A stretch of DNA of 64,000 nt from the NCBI GenBank assembly GCA_965140355.1, contig OZ223194.1, positions 1,550,001 to 1,614,000 of the forward strand, written 5' to 3'. Position 1 is the stretch's first letter, and every line of letters begins with the position of its first letter. The position numbers and the translations under genes are program-made. The notes under the pieces are model-generated. The model had not been told where the DNA came from. It did no database searches and worked only from the letters and a program-made list of their open reading frames with translations. Positions 43,025 to 52,178 of the stretch are shown here, in pieces. This stretch comes from Acetobacterium sp965140355 (GTDB lineage: Bacteria; Bacillota; Clostridia; Eubacteriales; Eubacteriaceae).

Positions 43025-45226
43025 ATGACGAAATCAGAAACAGAGAAGAATCGGGATGAGCAAAAAAAGCTGCCGAAAATAGCAAAGGTGCCGGTAGTGC
43101 TGCAAATGGAAGCAGTCGAATGTGGCGTTGCCTCGCTGTCGATGATTTTAGCTTATTATGGACGTTATGAAGCCCTCGAAACCTTGCGGATTGACTGCGG
43201 GGTTTCCCGAGATGGGGTAAAAGCTGGCAATATTGCCAGAACCGCGAGAAACTATGGTCTTGCAGCGCAAGGCTTTGTGTGTACGGTGGATAAGTTAAAA
43301 GAAATGGAAATGCCGGTAATTATCCACTGGGATTATAGTCATTTTGTGGTGCTGGAAGGATTTAAAAAAGATAAAGTTTATTTATGTGATCCTGCTTCGG
43401 GTCAACGGGTGATTGCGCGGGAAGAGCTGGAACGGATGTTTACCGGGGTCGTTATTGAATCACGGCCAGGACCAGATTTTAAGCAGGCCGGGGAACCACC
43501 CAGTGTTTGGAAAGCCTTGTTTAAACGACTTTCGCAAACGGGCGTGTCGCCGTTAATCTATGCGATGATTCTAGGTATTTTATTGGTTATTCCGGGGTTG
43601 GTCATTGCAAACTATGCAAAAATATTTGTTGATTATTATTTAAATAATACCGAGAAATTTAGTATTATGATTTTCGTTATGATCCTATTAAACACCGTAG
43701 TTTTGCAAGCGATACTGAATTGGCTGAAGGAAATTGCTTTGGTTCGGATGGAGAGTTATATTGCTATTAATAGTGCCGGGGCTTATTTTCGTCACGTCCT
43801 TCGCTTACCGGTCGAGTTTTTTAATCAGCGACAATCGGGGGATATTAATAGCCGGATGCAGAGTATTAATACCGTGGCAGCGGCATTATCCAGTAATCTG
43901 ACTCGTATTATGGTGAATTTAATTACGGCTTGTTTATATCTGATTTTGCTTTTTCAGTACAGTGTTCAATTAACGGTAATCGGAATTGGGATTACCGCGA
44001 TCAATGTCTTTTTACTGCAATACACGGCTAAAAAAAATGCTGATAATAATCGGGTGTTACTACAGTATCAGGGTAAATCGATTGGGTGGATTATGGTGAA
44101 TCTTAAATCGATTGAAACCATTAAATCGATTGGCGAAGAGGATAATTTTTTTAATCGTATTGCCGGACTGGGTGCCGAAACCCTCGAAGTGGAACAGCGA
44201 ATGGGTCGGATGGAAGCGATTATTGCGGTGCTGCCAACGCTCCTGACCAGTATTTTAACGGCTTTGATCTTTATGTTTGGCAGCGAATACGTGTTAATGG
44301 GAACCATGACCATTGGTACATTTGTGGCTTTTAATGCTCTGATGACCGGATTTACCCAGCCAATGAGTGAACTGGTTAGTACCAGTGCTTCATTACAGGG
44401 GATGATTGCCGATATTCAGCGGCTCGATGATGTTGAAAAATACCCCGAAGACATTGCTTTGGAATCCGAAAAGATTTCATTGGAGGGCTTTGATTGTGAA
44501 CAGTTGCAAGGGAAAATCGAAATCAAAGATCTCACCTTTGGTTATAACAAATTGTCAGAGCCGATTATTCAGGGCCTGAATTTGAAGCTTAATGCCGGCG
44601 GCTCCATTGCGTTGGTGGGGGCGTCAGGCAGCGGTAAATCAACGATTGCTAAAATGATTACGACCCTTTACCAACCCTGGAGCGGGCAAATCTGCATTGA
44701 TGGGATTGATATCAAAGCGATACCGGCGGAACTGCGTTATAACACGATGAGCTCGGTCGATCAGGAAATTGTGATGTATTCGGCGACCGTGCTGGATAAT
44801 ATTACCATGTGGGACGAAACCATTTCGGTGGAAGATGTGATCAGAGCGACAAAAGATGCCTGTATTTATGAAGATATCCTGGCTTTACCGAACGCCTTTG
44901 ATCATGTCTTAAGTGAGGGTGGAAAAAACTTGAGCGGCGGGCAGCGGCAACGGCTCGAAATTGCTCGGGCGCTTTGCAAAAATCCTAAAATACTGATTAT
45001 GGATGAAGCCACCAGTGCACTGGATACGGGAACCGAAGCGGCAGTTAGTGAAAATATTAAACGCCGCGGGATCAGTACCATCCTGGTGGCCCATCGCTTA
45101 TCGACGATTCGGGATTGTGATGAAATTATTGTGTTAAAGTGTGGGGCCGTCGCTGAAAGAGGTACCCATGACGAACTGATGGCTTTGGACGGGGAATACG
45201 CAAATCTGATCAGAACTGAGGGATAG
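43025..45226 (+). CDS. Peptidase C39-ABC exporter (PCAT) of the RiPP system
   Basis: 733 residues: N-terminal C39 cysteine peptidase (1-145) with Q27 and catalytic triad C33, H106, D122 (QMEAVECG; YSHFVVLEGF; LCDPASG); a six-helix ABC permease domain (about 175-455); ABC ATPase with Walker A GASGSGKST, signature LSGGQRQ and Walker B ILIMDEATSALD. It should cleave the leader after Gly-Gly and export the core peptide across the membrane. It matches the NHLM bacteriocin peptidase/permease/ATPase type. It starts 17 bases after the adaptor gene and ends 3 bases before the second ABC gene. Confidence 0.92.
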   Translation: MTKSETEKNRDEQKKLPKIAKVPVVLQMEAVECGVASLSMILAYYGRYEALETLRIDCGVSRDGVKAGNIARTARNYGLAAQGFVCTVDKLKEMEMPVIIHWDYSHFVVLEGFKKDKVYLCDPASGQRVIAREELERMFTGVVIESRPGPDFKQAGEPPSVWKALFKRLSQTGVSPLIYAMILGILLVIPGLVIANYAKIFVDYYLNNTEKFSIMIFVMILLNTVVLQAILNWLKEIALVRMESYIAINSAGAYFRHVLRLPVEFFNQRQSGDINSRMQSINTVAAALSSNLTRIMVNLITACLYLILLFQYSVQLTVIGIGITAINVFLLQYTAKKNADNNRVLLQYQGKSIGWIMVNLKSIETIKSIGEEDNFFNRIAGLGAETLEVEQRMGRMEAIIAVLPTLLTSILTALIFMFGSEYVLMGTMTIGTFVAFNALMTGFTQPMSELVSTSASLQGMIADIQRLDDVEKYPEDIALESEKISLEGFDCEQLQGKIEIKDLTFGYNKLSEPIIQGLNLKLNAGGSIALVGASGSGKSTIAKMITTLYQPWSGQICIDGIDIKAIPAELRYNTMSSVDQEIVMYSATVLDNITMWDETISVEDVIRATKDACIYEDILALPNAFDHVLSEGGKNLSGGQRQRLEIARALCKNPKILIMDEATSALDTGTEAAVSENIKRRGISTILVAHRLSTIRDCDEIIVLKCGAVAERGTHDELMALDGEYANLIRTEG

Positions 45227-45229
45227 AAG

Positions 45230-47377
45230 ATGGCAAAAAAATTAGAAGAAATGAGACAGCTTAACAAGAAGTATGACGATAGTGCCAAAAAAGCTTTCGA
45301 CAGCGTCTTGACAACTAAAAATTCAGCTGTGTCGGTGGAAGATAATCCGCTCATTGCGGCGGTTATCAAGGTCGCCGAAGCCATGAAAATTACGGTTACT
45401 ATCCCTCCGTTAAGACAATTATATAGTGGAGCTGATCAATTTAGACTAATTGCCAATGAATCGGGTTTTCGTTATCGACAGGTCGAACTTAAGGATGATT
45501 GGTATAAAAAGGATAATGGCCCGATGCTTGGTTTTACCGCGGCGGGAGAGGCCGTTGCGTTGATTCCGAGATCCTCATCCCGCTATGAATGCCAAACCTA
45601 TGATGGGGCGGCAAAAGTAGTTAATGCGGATTCAGTTTTTGCCAAGGCTTATGTTTTTTATCCGCCCTTACCGAAGGAACCGGTTAACTTTCGTGAAATG
45701 GTTAAATTGGGATTAAAGCAAATCAAACGGCGCGATTTGACATGGACAATTGTTTTAGCGGTAGTTTCAGCATTTTTATCGCTGCTGCCGGCAATGGCCA
45801 TGCAGGAGACATTTAATGTCTGGATTCCCCAAAACCAGTCGATCACGATTTTAGTGGTGGGGTTTATATTGGTGGCGGTAGCCGTCAGCCGGGGTTTATT
45901 TACGATGGTTCAAAGTATTTGTATTTTACGAATCCAGGGCAAATTGTCGATTTTGCAAAATTCTTTGTTAGATAAATTGTTGTCGTTGCCAGCTTCGTTT
46001 TTCAAACAGTTTTCGTCAGGCGCTCTGGCAATGCGGGCCACTGGATTTGCGATGATTCAGAAAATATTATCGGTTAATGTGATTACGATGATTTTCACCA
46101 GCACCTTTTCGATTGTTAATGGACTATATATCTTTACGATTAATGCAACCATCGGTTTGATTGCGATGGCACTAACCGCTATCAGTGTGGCGATCACCCT
46201 GGTGATTGGCAAAATGCAGATGACGTGTCAGCGGGTGTCTCTGGAAATGTCCAATGATATTTCGGGATCGGTTTTTGAAATGATTACTTCGGTTTCTCGG
46301 ATTCGGGTAGCTGGGGCTGAAAATCGCGTTTATTTAAAATGGGTCAGGGATTATGCCAGACAACGGAAGGTGGAATATAAAAAGGGACAGCTAACGGCTG
46401 TGCTGCGACTGGCGACCATCGCTCTACCGACGCTGTCGATGGTGGTTATTTATTATTATGTCAGTGTGAACAATATTTCTTCCGGAGGGTTTGTCGCGAT
46501 TAATTCGGCCTTTCTGGTTTTTATATCATCATTATTGGGGTTGGTTCAAACGCTCATTTCGGTTAATAGCGTGGTTCCCCAATATGAAAATACCAAACCC
46601 ATTATTAATGGTGTTCCGGAAGTGGATAATTTTAAGACGTCTCCGGGGAAAATTTCCGGAGATATTGAAATCAAACATTTAAATTTTTCTTATTATCAAG
46701 GTGGCGCCAGCATTTTGGACAATATTTCGCTTAATATCAAACACGAGGAGTATGTGGCGGTGGTGGGGGCTTCCGGCAGCGGAAAATCGACGCTGCTGCG
46801 ATTATTGCTGGGCTTTGAAAAACCCACTTCGGGGAGTATTTATTGTGGTGGATTTGATCTTGAAAGCGTTGATATTCGAGAAATCAGAAAGCAGATGGGC
46901 GTGGTTCTTCAGGATAGTCAACTAATTCCCGGAGATATTCTTTCGAATATTGCTGGTTCAAAAAAGAAATTGACTGAAGATGAGGTTTGGGAAGTCCTTA
47001 AAAAAGTTGGGATGGAAGAAGAAATCAGAGAAATGCCCATGGGTCTTAAAACCATGGTGGCAGAAGGGGCGGGAACCTTATCGGGGGGACAACGCCAGAA
47101 ACTGTTGATTGCCAGAGCCATTGCCGCTAATCCAGCAATCCTCTTTTTTGATGAAGCGACCAGTGCGCTCGACAATCGCTCTCAGAAAGTGGTATCGGAG
47201 AGCATGAAAAAAATGGCTGCTACACGGCTTGTCATTGCCCATCGGCTCAGCACCATTATGGATTGTGACCGAATTCTGGTTTTGGAAAAGGGGAACATCG
47301 TTGAAGAAGGTACTTATGAAGAGCTGATGAAAAATAAGTCCTATTTTTATAACTATGCCAAAAGACAGCTGATTTGA
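45230..47377 (+). CDS. NHLM-type ABC permease/ATPase, second exporter subunit
   Basis: 715 residues: an N-terminal soluble region (1-150) without the C39 catalytic residues, which may be a degenerate C39-like or binding domain; six hydrophobic segments (about 165-440); ABC ATPase with GASGSGKST, LSGGQRQ and ILFFDEATSALD. Such a protein is the usual partner of the peptidase-bearing exporter in NHLM clusters, so the two may form a heterodimer or act in series. It is the last gene of the operon and is followed by a strong terminator. Confidence 0.9.
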   Translation: MAKKLEEMRQLNKKYDDSAKKAFDSVLTTKNSAVSVEDNPLIAAVIKVAEAMKITVTIPPLRQLYSGADQFRLIANESGFRYRQVELKDDWYKKDNGPMLGFTAAGEAVALIPRSSSRYECQTYDGAAKVVNADSVFAKAYVFYPPLPKEPVNFREMVKLGLKQIKRRDLTWTIVLAVVSAFLSLLPAMAMQETFNVWIPQNQSITILVVGFILVAVAVSRGLFTMVQSICILRIQGKLSILQNSLLDKLLSLPASFFKQFSSGALAMRATGFAMIQKILSVNVITMIFTSTFSIVNGLYIFTINATIGLIAMALTAISVAITLVIGKMQMTCQRVSLEMSNDISGSVFEMITSVSRIRVAGAENRVYLKWVRDYARQRKVEYKKGQLTAVLRLATIALPTLSMVVIYYYVSVNNISSGGFVAINSAFLVFISSLLGLVQTLISVNSVVPQYENTKPIINGVPEVDNFKTSPGKISGDIEIKHLNFSYYQGGASILDNISLNIKHEEYVAVVGASGSGKSTLLRLLLGFEKPTSGSIYCGGFDLESVDIREIRKQMGVVLQDSQLIPGDILSNIAGSKKKLTEDEVWEVLKKVGMEEEIREMPMGLKTMVAEGAGTLSGGQRQKLLIARAIAANPAILFFDEATSALDNRSQKVVSESMKKMAATRLVIAHRLSTIMDCDRILVLEKGNIVEEGTYEELMKNKSYFYNYAKRQLI

Positions 47378-47440
47378 AAGAGAAAGAGCCAATCATTAAA
47401 AGTTGGTTTGGTTTAAAAGCAGAAAAACGGCAAAATTAAA

Positions 47441-47482
47441 ACCAGAACAATCCTACTGAGGAGATTGTAGGATTGTTCTGGT
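47441..47482. terminator. Bidirectional terminator
   Basis: A perfect 16-bp stem: ACCAGAACAATCCTAC (47441-47456) and its complement at 47467-47482. The T-rich side is on the minus strand, so it mainly ends the rubrerythrin transcript, and probably the RiPP operon as well. Confidence 0.85.
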
Positions 47483-47521
47483 TCATCAGATTAGGAATTA
47501 AAAGTGACTTGATGATTTGTT

Positions 47522-48016
47522 TTAGTATTTAATAAAGCTGGTTCCCGGAACGCCGCAGATTGAACATTTATCGGGGATTGATTTTTCAATATTGCCACAA
47601 ACTGGACAGAGATAATAAAATATTTCTTCAGTTTCATCGAGGTTTTCAAGTGCTTCCTGATAAAGTTTTGCATGAACTGCTTCAGCTTTCATGGCAAAGG
47701 TAAAGGTTTTGATTGCTTCTTTATTACCTTCAGCTTCGGCTTCTTTTAAGAAGTCCGGATACATTTCAGTATATTCGTGAGTTTCTCCGGCAACAGCATC
47801 TTTAAGATTTTCTGGCGTCGTATTAATTTTACCGGCTACTTCAAAATGTTTAAGCGCATGTAGCGTTTCGGCATCAGCAGCGGCTTTAAATAATTTAGCG
47901 GCATTTATTTTACCATCGGTTTCAGCTTTCTTTGAATAAGCTGTGTATTTTCTATTGGCCTGAGATTCACCGGCAAAAGCCGCCATAAGATTGTTAAGTG
48001 TTTTTGATTCTGACAT
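47522..48016 (-). CDS. rbr: Rubrerythrin
   Basis: 164 residues: a four-helix ferritin-like diiron domain (1-130) with the paired ExxH motifs (ESQANRKY; AETLHALKHFE; GETHEYTEMYP; AEAVHAKLYQEA) and a C-terminal rubredoxin domain (C137, C140, C151, C154). It is a cytosolic NADH-linked peroxidase protecting anaerobes from H2O2. GGAGG precedes the ATG. A promoter with a PerR-like box lies about 190 bases upstream. Confidence 0.95.
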   Translation of the reverse strand: MSESKTLNNLMAAFAGESQANRKYTAYSKKAETDGKINAAKLFKAAADAETLHALKHFEVAGKINTTPENLKDAVAGETHEYTEMYPDFLKEAEAEGNKEAIKTFTFAMKAEAVHAKLYQEALENLDETEEIFYYLCPVCGNIEKSIPDKCSICGVPGTSFIKY

Positions 48017-48200
48017 TAGTTTTCCTCCATCTTAATTTTAATTTGATTCGCAATGTCTAAAAGCGATTAGGGTGACTGTTAGGATTCTAAATAGCTAAGT
48101 CACAAACGCTTTCTCCAATAATATACCCATAAATTTAACTAATTATCAGAGCGAGCAGAATATATAAAACTTCAGCTACTTTATTAGAATTAATACTAAA

Positions 48201-48246
48201 CAGTAATGATTATAAATAAGATAACATGAATTAATTATTTTGTCAA
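48201..48246 (-). promoter_or_regulatory. Rubrerythrin promoter with PerR-like box
   Basis: On the minus strand TTGACA (48246-48241), 17 bases, TATCTT (48223-48218). Right after the -10, 48215-48201 reads TTATAATCATTACTG, matching 11 of 14 fixed positions of the PerR box TTATAATNATTATAA. Peroxide-sensing repression of rubrerythrin is known in clostridia. The leader would be about 190 bases. Confidence 0.55.
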
Positions 48247-48303
48247 TGTAATTTTTAAAAGGCGATTAAAATTTTGACAGTTTCTTAGTGACTTTGGACA
48301 AAT

Positions 48304-48333
48304 AAAAAAACCGGGGAAAACCTCGGTTTTTTA
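48304..48333. terminator. Terminator of the alarmone synthetase gene
   Basis: CCGGGG (48311-48316) and CCTCGG (48321-48326) form a six-pair stem with a four-base loop, flanked by A and T runs. On the minus strand the run is T7, just after the gene. Confidence 0.8.
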
Positions 48334-48339
48334 AAGATT

Positions 48340-48999
48340 CTAGCATTCTTGAGATTTTATTTCCTTATAAATGGTTTGCATTTCTTCATCGAGACGAGTT
48401 ATTGATTCAGCACAATATTTGAGACGTTCTCGAAGTCCTTCTGATATTTCGTTTTGGCCTTTATATTTGAGTTGGTGTTCAAGACTAGCCCAAAAGTCCA
48501 TTGCAATCGTCCGGATTTGAATTTCGACCGGAAGAGATTCGGTTTTCTCGGCTAAAAAGATGGGGACCAGAACGATTAGATGAAGGCTGCGATAACCGTT
48601 TTTTTTAGGTCCGTTGATGTAATCATTTTTTCGAATCAAGGTGATATCATCTTGCCGAAGCAACAAATTAGCAATGCGATCGATATCATCTAAATAGTTA
48701 CAAATTACGCGAACCCCAGCGATATCGGTTAAATTTTTGCGGATATTTTCAGCGGTAATTTCCAATCCTTTTTTTTGCATCTTTTCGGAAATGCTTTGCG
48801 GTGATTTTAATCGGTATTCCATGTGGTGGATGGGATTATGATCGTATTTTGATTGAAACTCTTCATCCAGTATTTCAAGTTTTGTTTTAATTTCTTTTAT
48901 TGCGGCCCGATAAACCTGTTGTTGAAGAAAAAATTCTTTTAGACTTCCATTGATATCCAGATCGTCGGAAAAGGGTATATCTGTTGAATTGATTTGCAT
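48340..48999 (-). CDS. Small alarmone synthetase (RelQ-like GTP pyrophosphokinase)
   Basis: 219 residues, a stand-alone RelA/SpoT synthetase domain without a hydrolase or regulatory region. Key motifs: YRLKSPQSISEKMQKKG (ATP/G-loop region), DIAGVRVICNYLDDIDRIANLL, KKNGYRSLHLIV (Tyr stacking the guanine) and PVEIQIRTIAMDFWASLEHQLKYK (catalytic Glu in EIQIRT). It makes (p)ppGpp under stress. The C-terminal helices resemble RelQ, which forms tetramers. It is monocistronic. Confidence 0.92.
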   Translation of the reverse strand: MQINSTDIPFSDDLDINGSLKEFFLQQQVYRAAIKEIKTKLEILDEEFQSKYDHNPIHHMEYRLKSPQSISEKMQKKGLEITAENIRKNLTDIAGVRVICNYLDDIDRIANLLLRQDDITLIRKNDYINGPKKNGYRSLHLIVLVPIFLAEKTESLPVEIQIRTIAMDFWASLEHQLKYKGQNEISEGLRERLKYCAESITRLDEEMQTIYKEIKSQEC

Positions 49000-49411
49000 T
49001 AGCTTGGCATCACTTTTTCACCATTGTAATGATGAAAAGCACCTTTCTTCAATATTAATTTGAGTGGGTTGATGAAACATTGAGGCGATTTATGTAAAAT
49101 TATTTAGTCGTGATTGTTTACTTAATAAAGCCTTCACTAATGTAACATTTTAGACTGTAAACCTTAGAATTGTGTTAAGAATCAAACAGATTGATTCAGA
49201 TATGTAAAAAAATTCGCAAAAAAGGTGATTAAACGAAAGCAAGACAAGTATTTAAACTTGAAGTTTAGAATAATTACAGTTAAACTAATAAAAACAGTTT
49301 TTAAAATATGGGTCTAATCGTGCGTTTGATCCGAAAAAAAATTTAAAAGCTTTGTTTTAAAACAAACGGGTATAATAATCAAACAGAAAATAAAAGAAAG
49401 GATGTGAATTA
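49000..49411. promoter_or_regulatory. Intergenic region with palindrome and promoter for glsB-like gene
   Basis: A perfect 16-bp palindrome TTTGTTTTAAAACAAA (49351-49366) lies just before GGGTATAAT (-10 TATAAT 49371-49376). The GGGTAT string could also be read as an alternative-sigma -10. The remaining 300 bases are AT-rich with no gene I can support; the divergent alarmone synthetase must also be transcribed from here. Confidence 0.4.
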
Positions 49412-49660
49412 ATGGGATTTCTCACATGGATAATACTTGGCGGTTTAGCCGGTTGGCTAGCCAGCATAATGACTAAAAATAATAAAGAAATGGGATTAAT
49501 TAAAAACATTGTAGTCGGAATTTTGGGAGCGGTGATTGGTGGATATGTTTTTGGTTTTTTTGGAAGTGCCGGAGTGACTGGTTTTAATTTATGGAGTATT
49601 TTTGTTGCTTCAGTAGGTGCGGTGATCTTACTGGTGATTATTAATTTGTTAAAAAAATAG
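49412..49660 (+). CDS. GlsB/YeaQ/YmgE family membrane protein
   Basis: 82 residues with three hydrophobic segments and the family pattern: GFLTWIILGGLAGWLASIM, a basic NNKEMGLIKNIVVGILGAVIGGYVFGF, then ILLVIINLLKK. These small proteins are transglycosylase-associated and stress-induced in many bacteria. AAAGGATG lies ahead of the ATG. Confidence 0.9.
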   Translation: MGFLTWIILGGLAGWLASIMTKNNKEMGLIKNIVVGILGAVIGGYVFGFFGSAGVTGFNLWSIFVASVGAVILLVIINLLKK

Positions 49661-49764
49661 AAATCGAAAAAAATCGACCGACCGAAAAGAGTTAGCAATA
49701 AGTTCTTTTCAGACGGTTATTCGGTCGTTATTCGATCATTAGTATCGTTATTAATTATAGTTAG

Positions 49765-49807
49765 AAAGCAAGTGGACTTCTTTAACCGGGAGTGCGCTTG
49801 CTTTTTT
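49765..49807 (+). terminator. Terminator
   Basis: AAAGCAAG (49765-49772) pairs with CTTGCTTT (49797-49804), ending in a T6 run after the GlsB-like gene. Confidence 0.75.
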
Positions 49808-49846
49808 GTGTTTAACTAAGAAGCTATCAAAAAAACAGCGCTTCGT

Positions 49847-50716
49847 TTAAAGGTCGAGCTGGTTTTTAAGGCTGTGTTTTTCGGCATAGAGTTTTTTATC
49901 AGCTTCGATCATAACCTTTTCAAGGGTGGTTTCATCTTGTCGCTGATATAGCCCAAAACTGGCGCTGACATGGATGAGTGTGTCGTTATAATTAATTTCA
50001 ATAGCGTTTAATAGTTGCCTTAATCGAGTAATCAGCATAAGTGCTTCAGAATAGTTGGTATTGGACAACAGCAAGACAAATTCATCACCACCGAAGCGAC
50101 CAAAAAGATCGAAGCTCCGAATGCTTTCATTAATCGTTTGGGCGACCGTTTTTAAAACTAAATCTCCGGCAAAATGGCCAAAGGTATCGTTGATACATTT
50201 AAATTTATCGATATCGATCATGGCAACACAAAGGTTTGTTCGGAACCGGGTAGCTTTCGAAAATTCAAGATTAGCTAATTGTTCAAAATATTGTCGATTA
50301 TAGATTTGGGTCAAGCCATCTTTTCGTGCAAGATCTCTCAGTTTCTGGCCTTCAATCTTATCGGTGACATCCATGCAGCTGCCGATATATCCGGCAAATT
50401 GATGGTGATGATCATAATAAGGGACGCCCTGATCATTGATCCATCGATAAACACCGTCATGCCGTTTAAGGCGATATTCCATTTCAAAAGCTTCTTTTTT
50501 AGCAAAAGCGTCTAAATAGATCTTTAGGCATAAATCATAATCATCGGGATGGAGGCCTTCGGTCCAACCGTTGCCAACTTCTGCGGCCATGGTTTTGCCG
50601 GTAAAGTTAAGCCAGGTAGTGTTAAAGTAGTTACATAAGGTGTCGGTACCGGCCCGCCAGATCATATTAGGGGATGACTCGACAATGATGCGATATTGAT
50701 TATTATCCAATTTCAT
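49847..50716 (-). CDS. PAS-GGDEF diguanylate cyclase
   Basis: 289 residues: a PAS/PAC domain (1-125; IVESSPNMIWRAGTDTLCNYFNTTWLNFTG ... YRLKRHDGVYRWINDQGVPYYD) and a GGDEF domain (130-285). The active-site loop is FGRFGGDEF, and RSFD five residues upstream is an intact inhibitory RxxD site. It makes c-di-GMP with product feedback; the PAS domain probably senses a small ligand or redox state. No membrane segment. GGAGG lies upstream of the ATG. Confidence 0.92.
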   Translation of the reverse strand: MKLDNNQYRIIVESSPNMIWRAGTDTLCNYFNTTWLNFTGKTMAAEVGNGWTEGLHPDDYDLCLKIYLDAFAKKEAFEMEYRLKRHDGVYRWINDQGVPYYDHHHQFAGYIGSCMDVTDKIEGQKLRDLARKDGLTQIYNRQYFEQLANLEFSKATRFRTNLCVAMIDIDKFKCINDTFGHFAGDLVLKTVAQTINESIRSFDLFGRFGGDEFVLLLSNTNYSEALMLITRLRQLLNAIEINYNDTLIHVSASFGLYQRQDETTLEKVMIEADKKLYAEKHSLKNQLDL

Positions 50717-50919
50717 GGACAGACCTCCTAAAAATTTAAATTGAATACAGCTATAAATTAATATATTCCCATATTAATATGATTTATGCAGTGATGATGT
50801 TTTACGATTCAATATGTATCTTTGGTTTTTTAAACGTTTATTTTCTTTAAGTTTTATGGTATTCTTTTATCGGGATCATTGTGTCTCAATTTAAAATAGC
50901 AGAAAGATGTAAGTTCAAA

Positions 50920-51963
50920 ATGAAGATATTGAGGTTTTTACTGATTTTTATTCCCGTCAGTATTGTGGGCGAATGGATGCATTTTTCACCGACACTGATG
51001 TTTGTTTTGGCGGCGCTGGCAATTGTTCCATTAGCGGGATTGATGGGGGAAGCAACCGAAGAAATATCTTTTTATTCCGGACCACGAATTGGTGGCTTTC
51101 TGAATGCCACGTTTGGTAACGCAACTGAGTTGATTATTGCTTTTTTTGCGATTAAGGCGGGATTGTTTGAAGTCGTTAAAGCGTCGATTGCCGGTTCGGT
51201 AATTGGGAATATCCTGTTAGTTTTAGGAGCGAGTATGCTTGTCGGTGGAATTAAATTTAAATCGCAATCGTTTAATAAACGGTCGGTTGAGGTTTCCTCT
51301 AGTATGCTATTGTTTGCGGTTATTGGATTAACGGTGCCTGCTATTTTTACGCATACCGTTGCTGCGGATCTGCTTAACACCCGCTATGAAGGGTTGAGTG
51401 TAATCGTAGCGGTGATTATGTTTGGCATTTATTTGATGAGTTTGTATTTTTCATTTTATACCCATAAAGATATTTATTTGTCAGAATCGAATCAAGCAGT
51501 CGCCGCTAAATGGTCGCTTAAAAAGGCAATTATCGTTTTAATTGGGGCAACGATACTAATTGGGGTCGAAAGTGAACTTTTTGTCGCTGCCGTTGAGCCA
51601 ATGACGGAGGCGATTGGGTTTAGTGAATTTTTTGTCGGAATTATTCTGGTACCGATTATTGGCAATGCTGCAGAACATAGTACCGCAATTGCAATGGCGT
51701 ATAAAAATAAAATGGATGTGGCCGTGGAAATCGCGATTGGTTCCAGTCTGCAGATGATTCTTTTTGTTACCCCGGTGCTTATTTTTGTAAGTCTTTTTTT
51801 TACTCCGATGAGTATTGTCTTTAATGAGTTTGAACTGGTCGCACTGGTATTGTCAGTACTGATTGCCAATCGGGTATCCAGTGATGGTGAATCGAACTGG
51901 TTAGAAGGGGTTCAGCTACTGTCGGTGTATCTGATTATCGCAGTTTCTTTTTTTATTTTATAA
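50920..51963 (+). CDS. Ca2+/H+ antiporter (CaCA family, Cax-like)
   Basis: 347 residues with about 11 hydrophobic segments. Both alpha-repeats are present: GGFLNATFGNATELIIAFFAIKAGL in the first half and GIILVPIIGNAAEHSTAIAMAYKNKMDVAVEIAIGSSLQM in the second, each with the GNA[TA]E ion-binding core. It exports Ca2+ in exchange for protons. The family usually begins near MKILRF, so ATG 50920 is preferred to GTG 50881, though neither has a good ribosome site. Confidence 0.88.
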   Translation: MKILRFLLIFIPVSIVGEWMHFSPTLMFVLAALAIVPLAGLMGEATEEISFYSGPRIGGFLNATFGNATELIIAFFAIKAGLFEVVKASIAGSVIGNILLVLGASMLVGGIKFKSQSFNKRSVEVSSSMLLFAVIGLTVPAIFTHTVAADLLNTRYEGLSVIVAVIMFGIYLMSLYFSFYTHKDIYLSESNQAVAAKWSLKKAIIVLIGATILIGVESELFVAAVEPMTEAIGFSEFFVGIILVPIIGNAAEHSTAIAMAYKNKMDVAVEIAIGSSLQMILFVTPVLIFVSLFFTPMSIVFNEFELVALVLSVLIANRVSSDGESNWLEGVQLLSVYLIIAVSFFIL

Positions 51964-52178
51964 AGTCAAATGATGATTTTAGACGATCTAAGCGATGTTT
52001 ATATCGTAGACTTTTATAATTCACTAGAAAATTAATTATTTTAGAAATAGCTGCTTGAAATCTTTGCTAGGATAAAAAGACAGCATCTAATAAATGAACA
52101 CGAATCGTTTTATTTTGTTGAAAAAGGGTAAAAATATAATGTTCAATGCTTTAAACGGATAGAAAGAGGAGGATAAAA

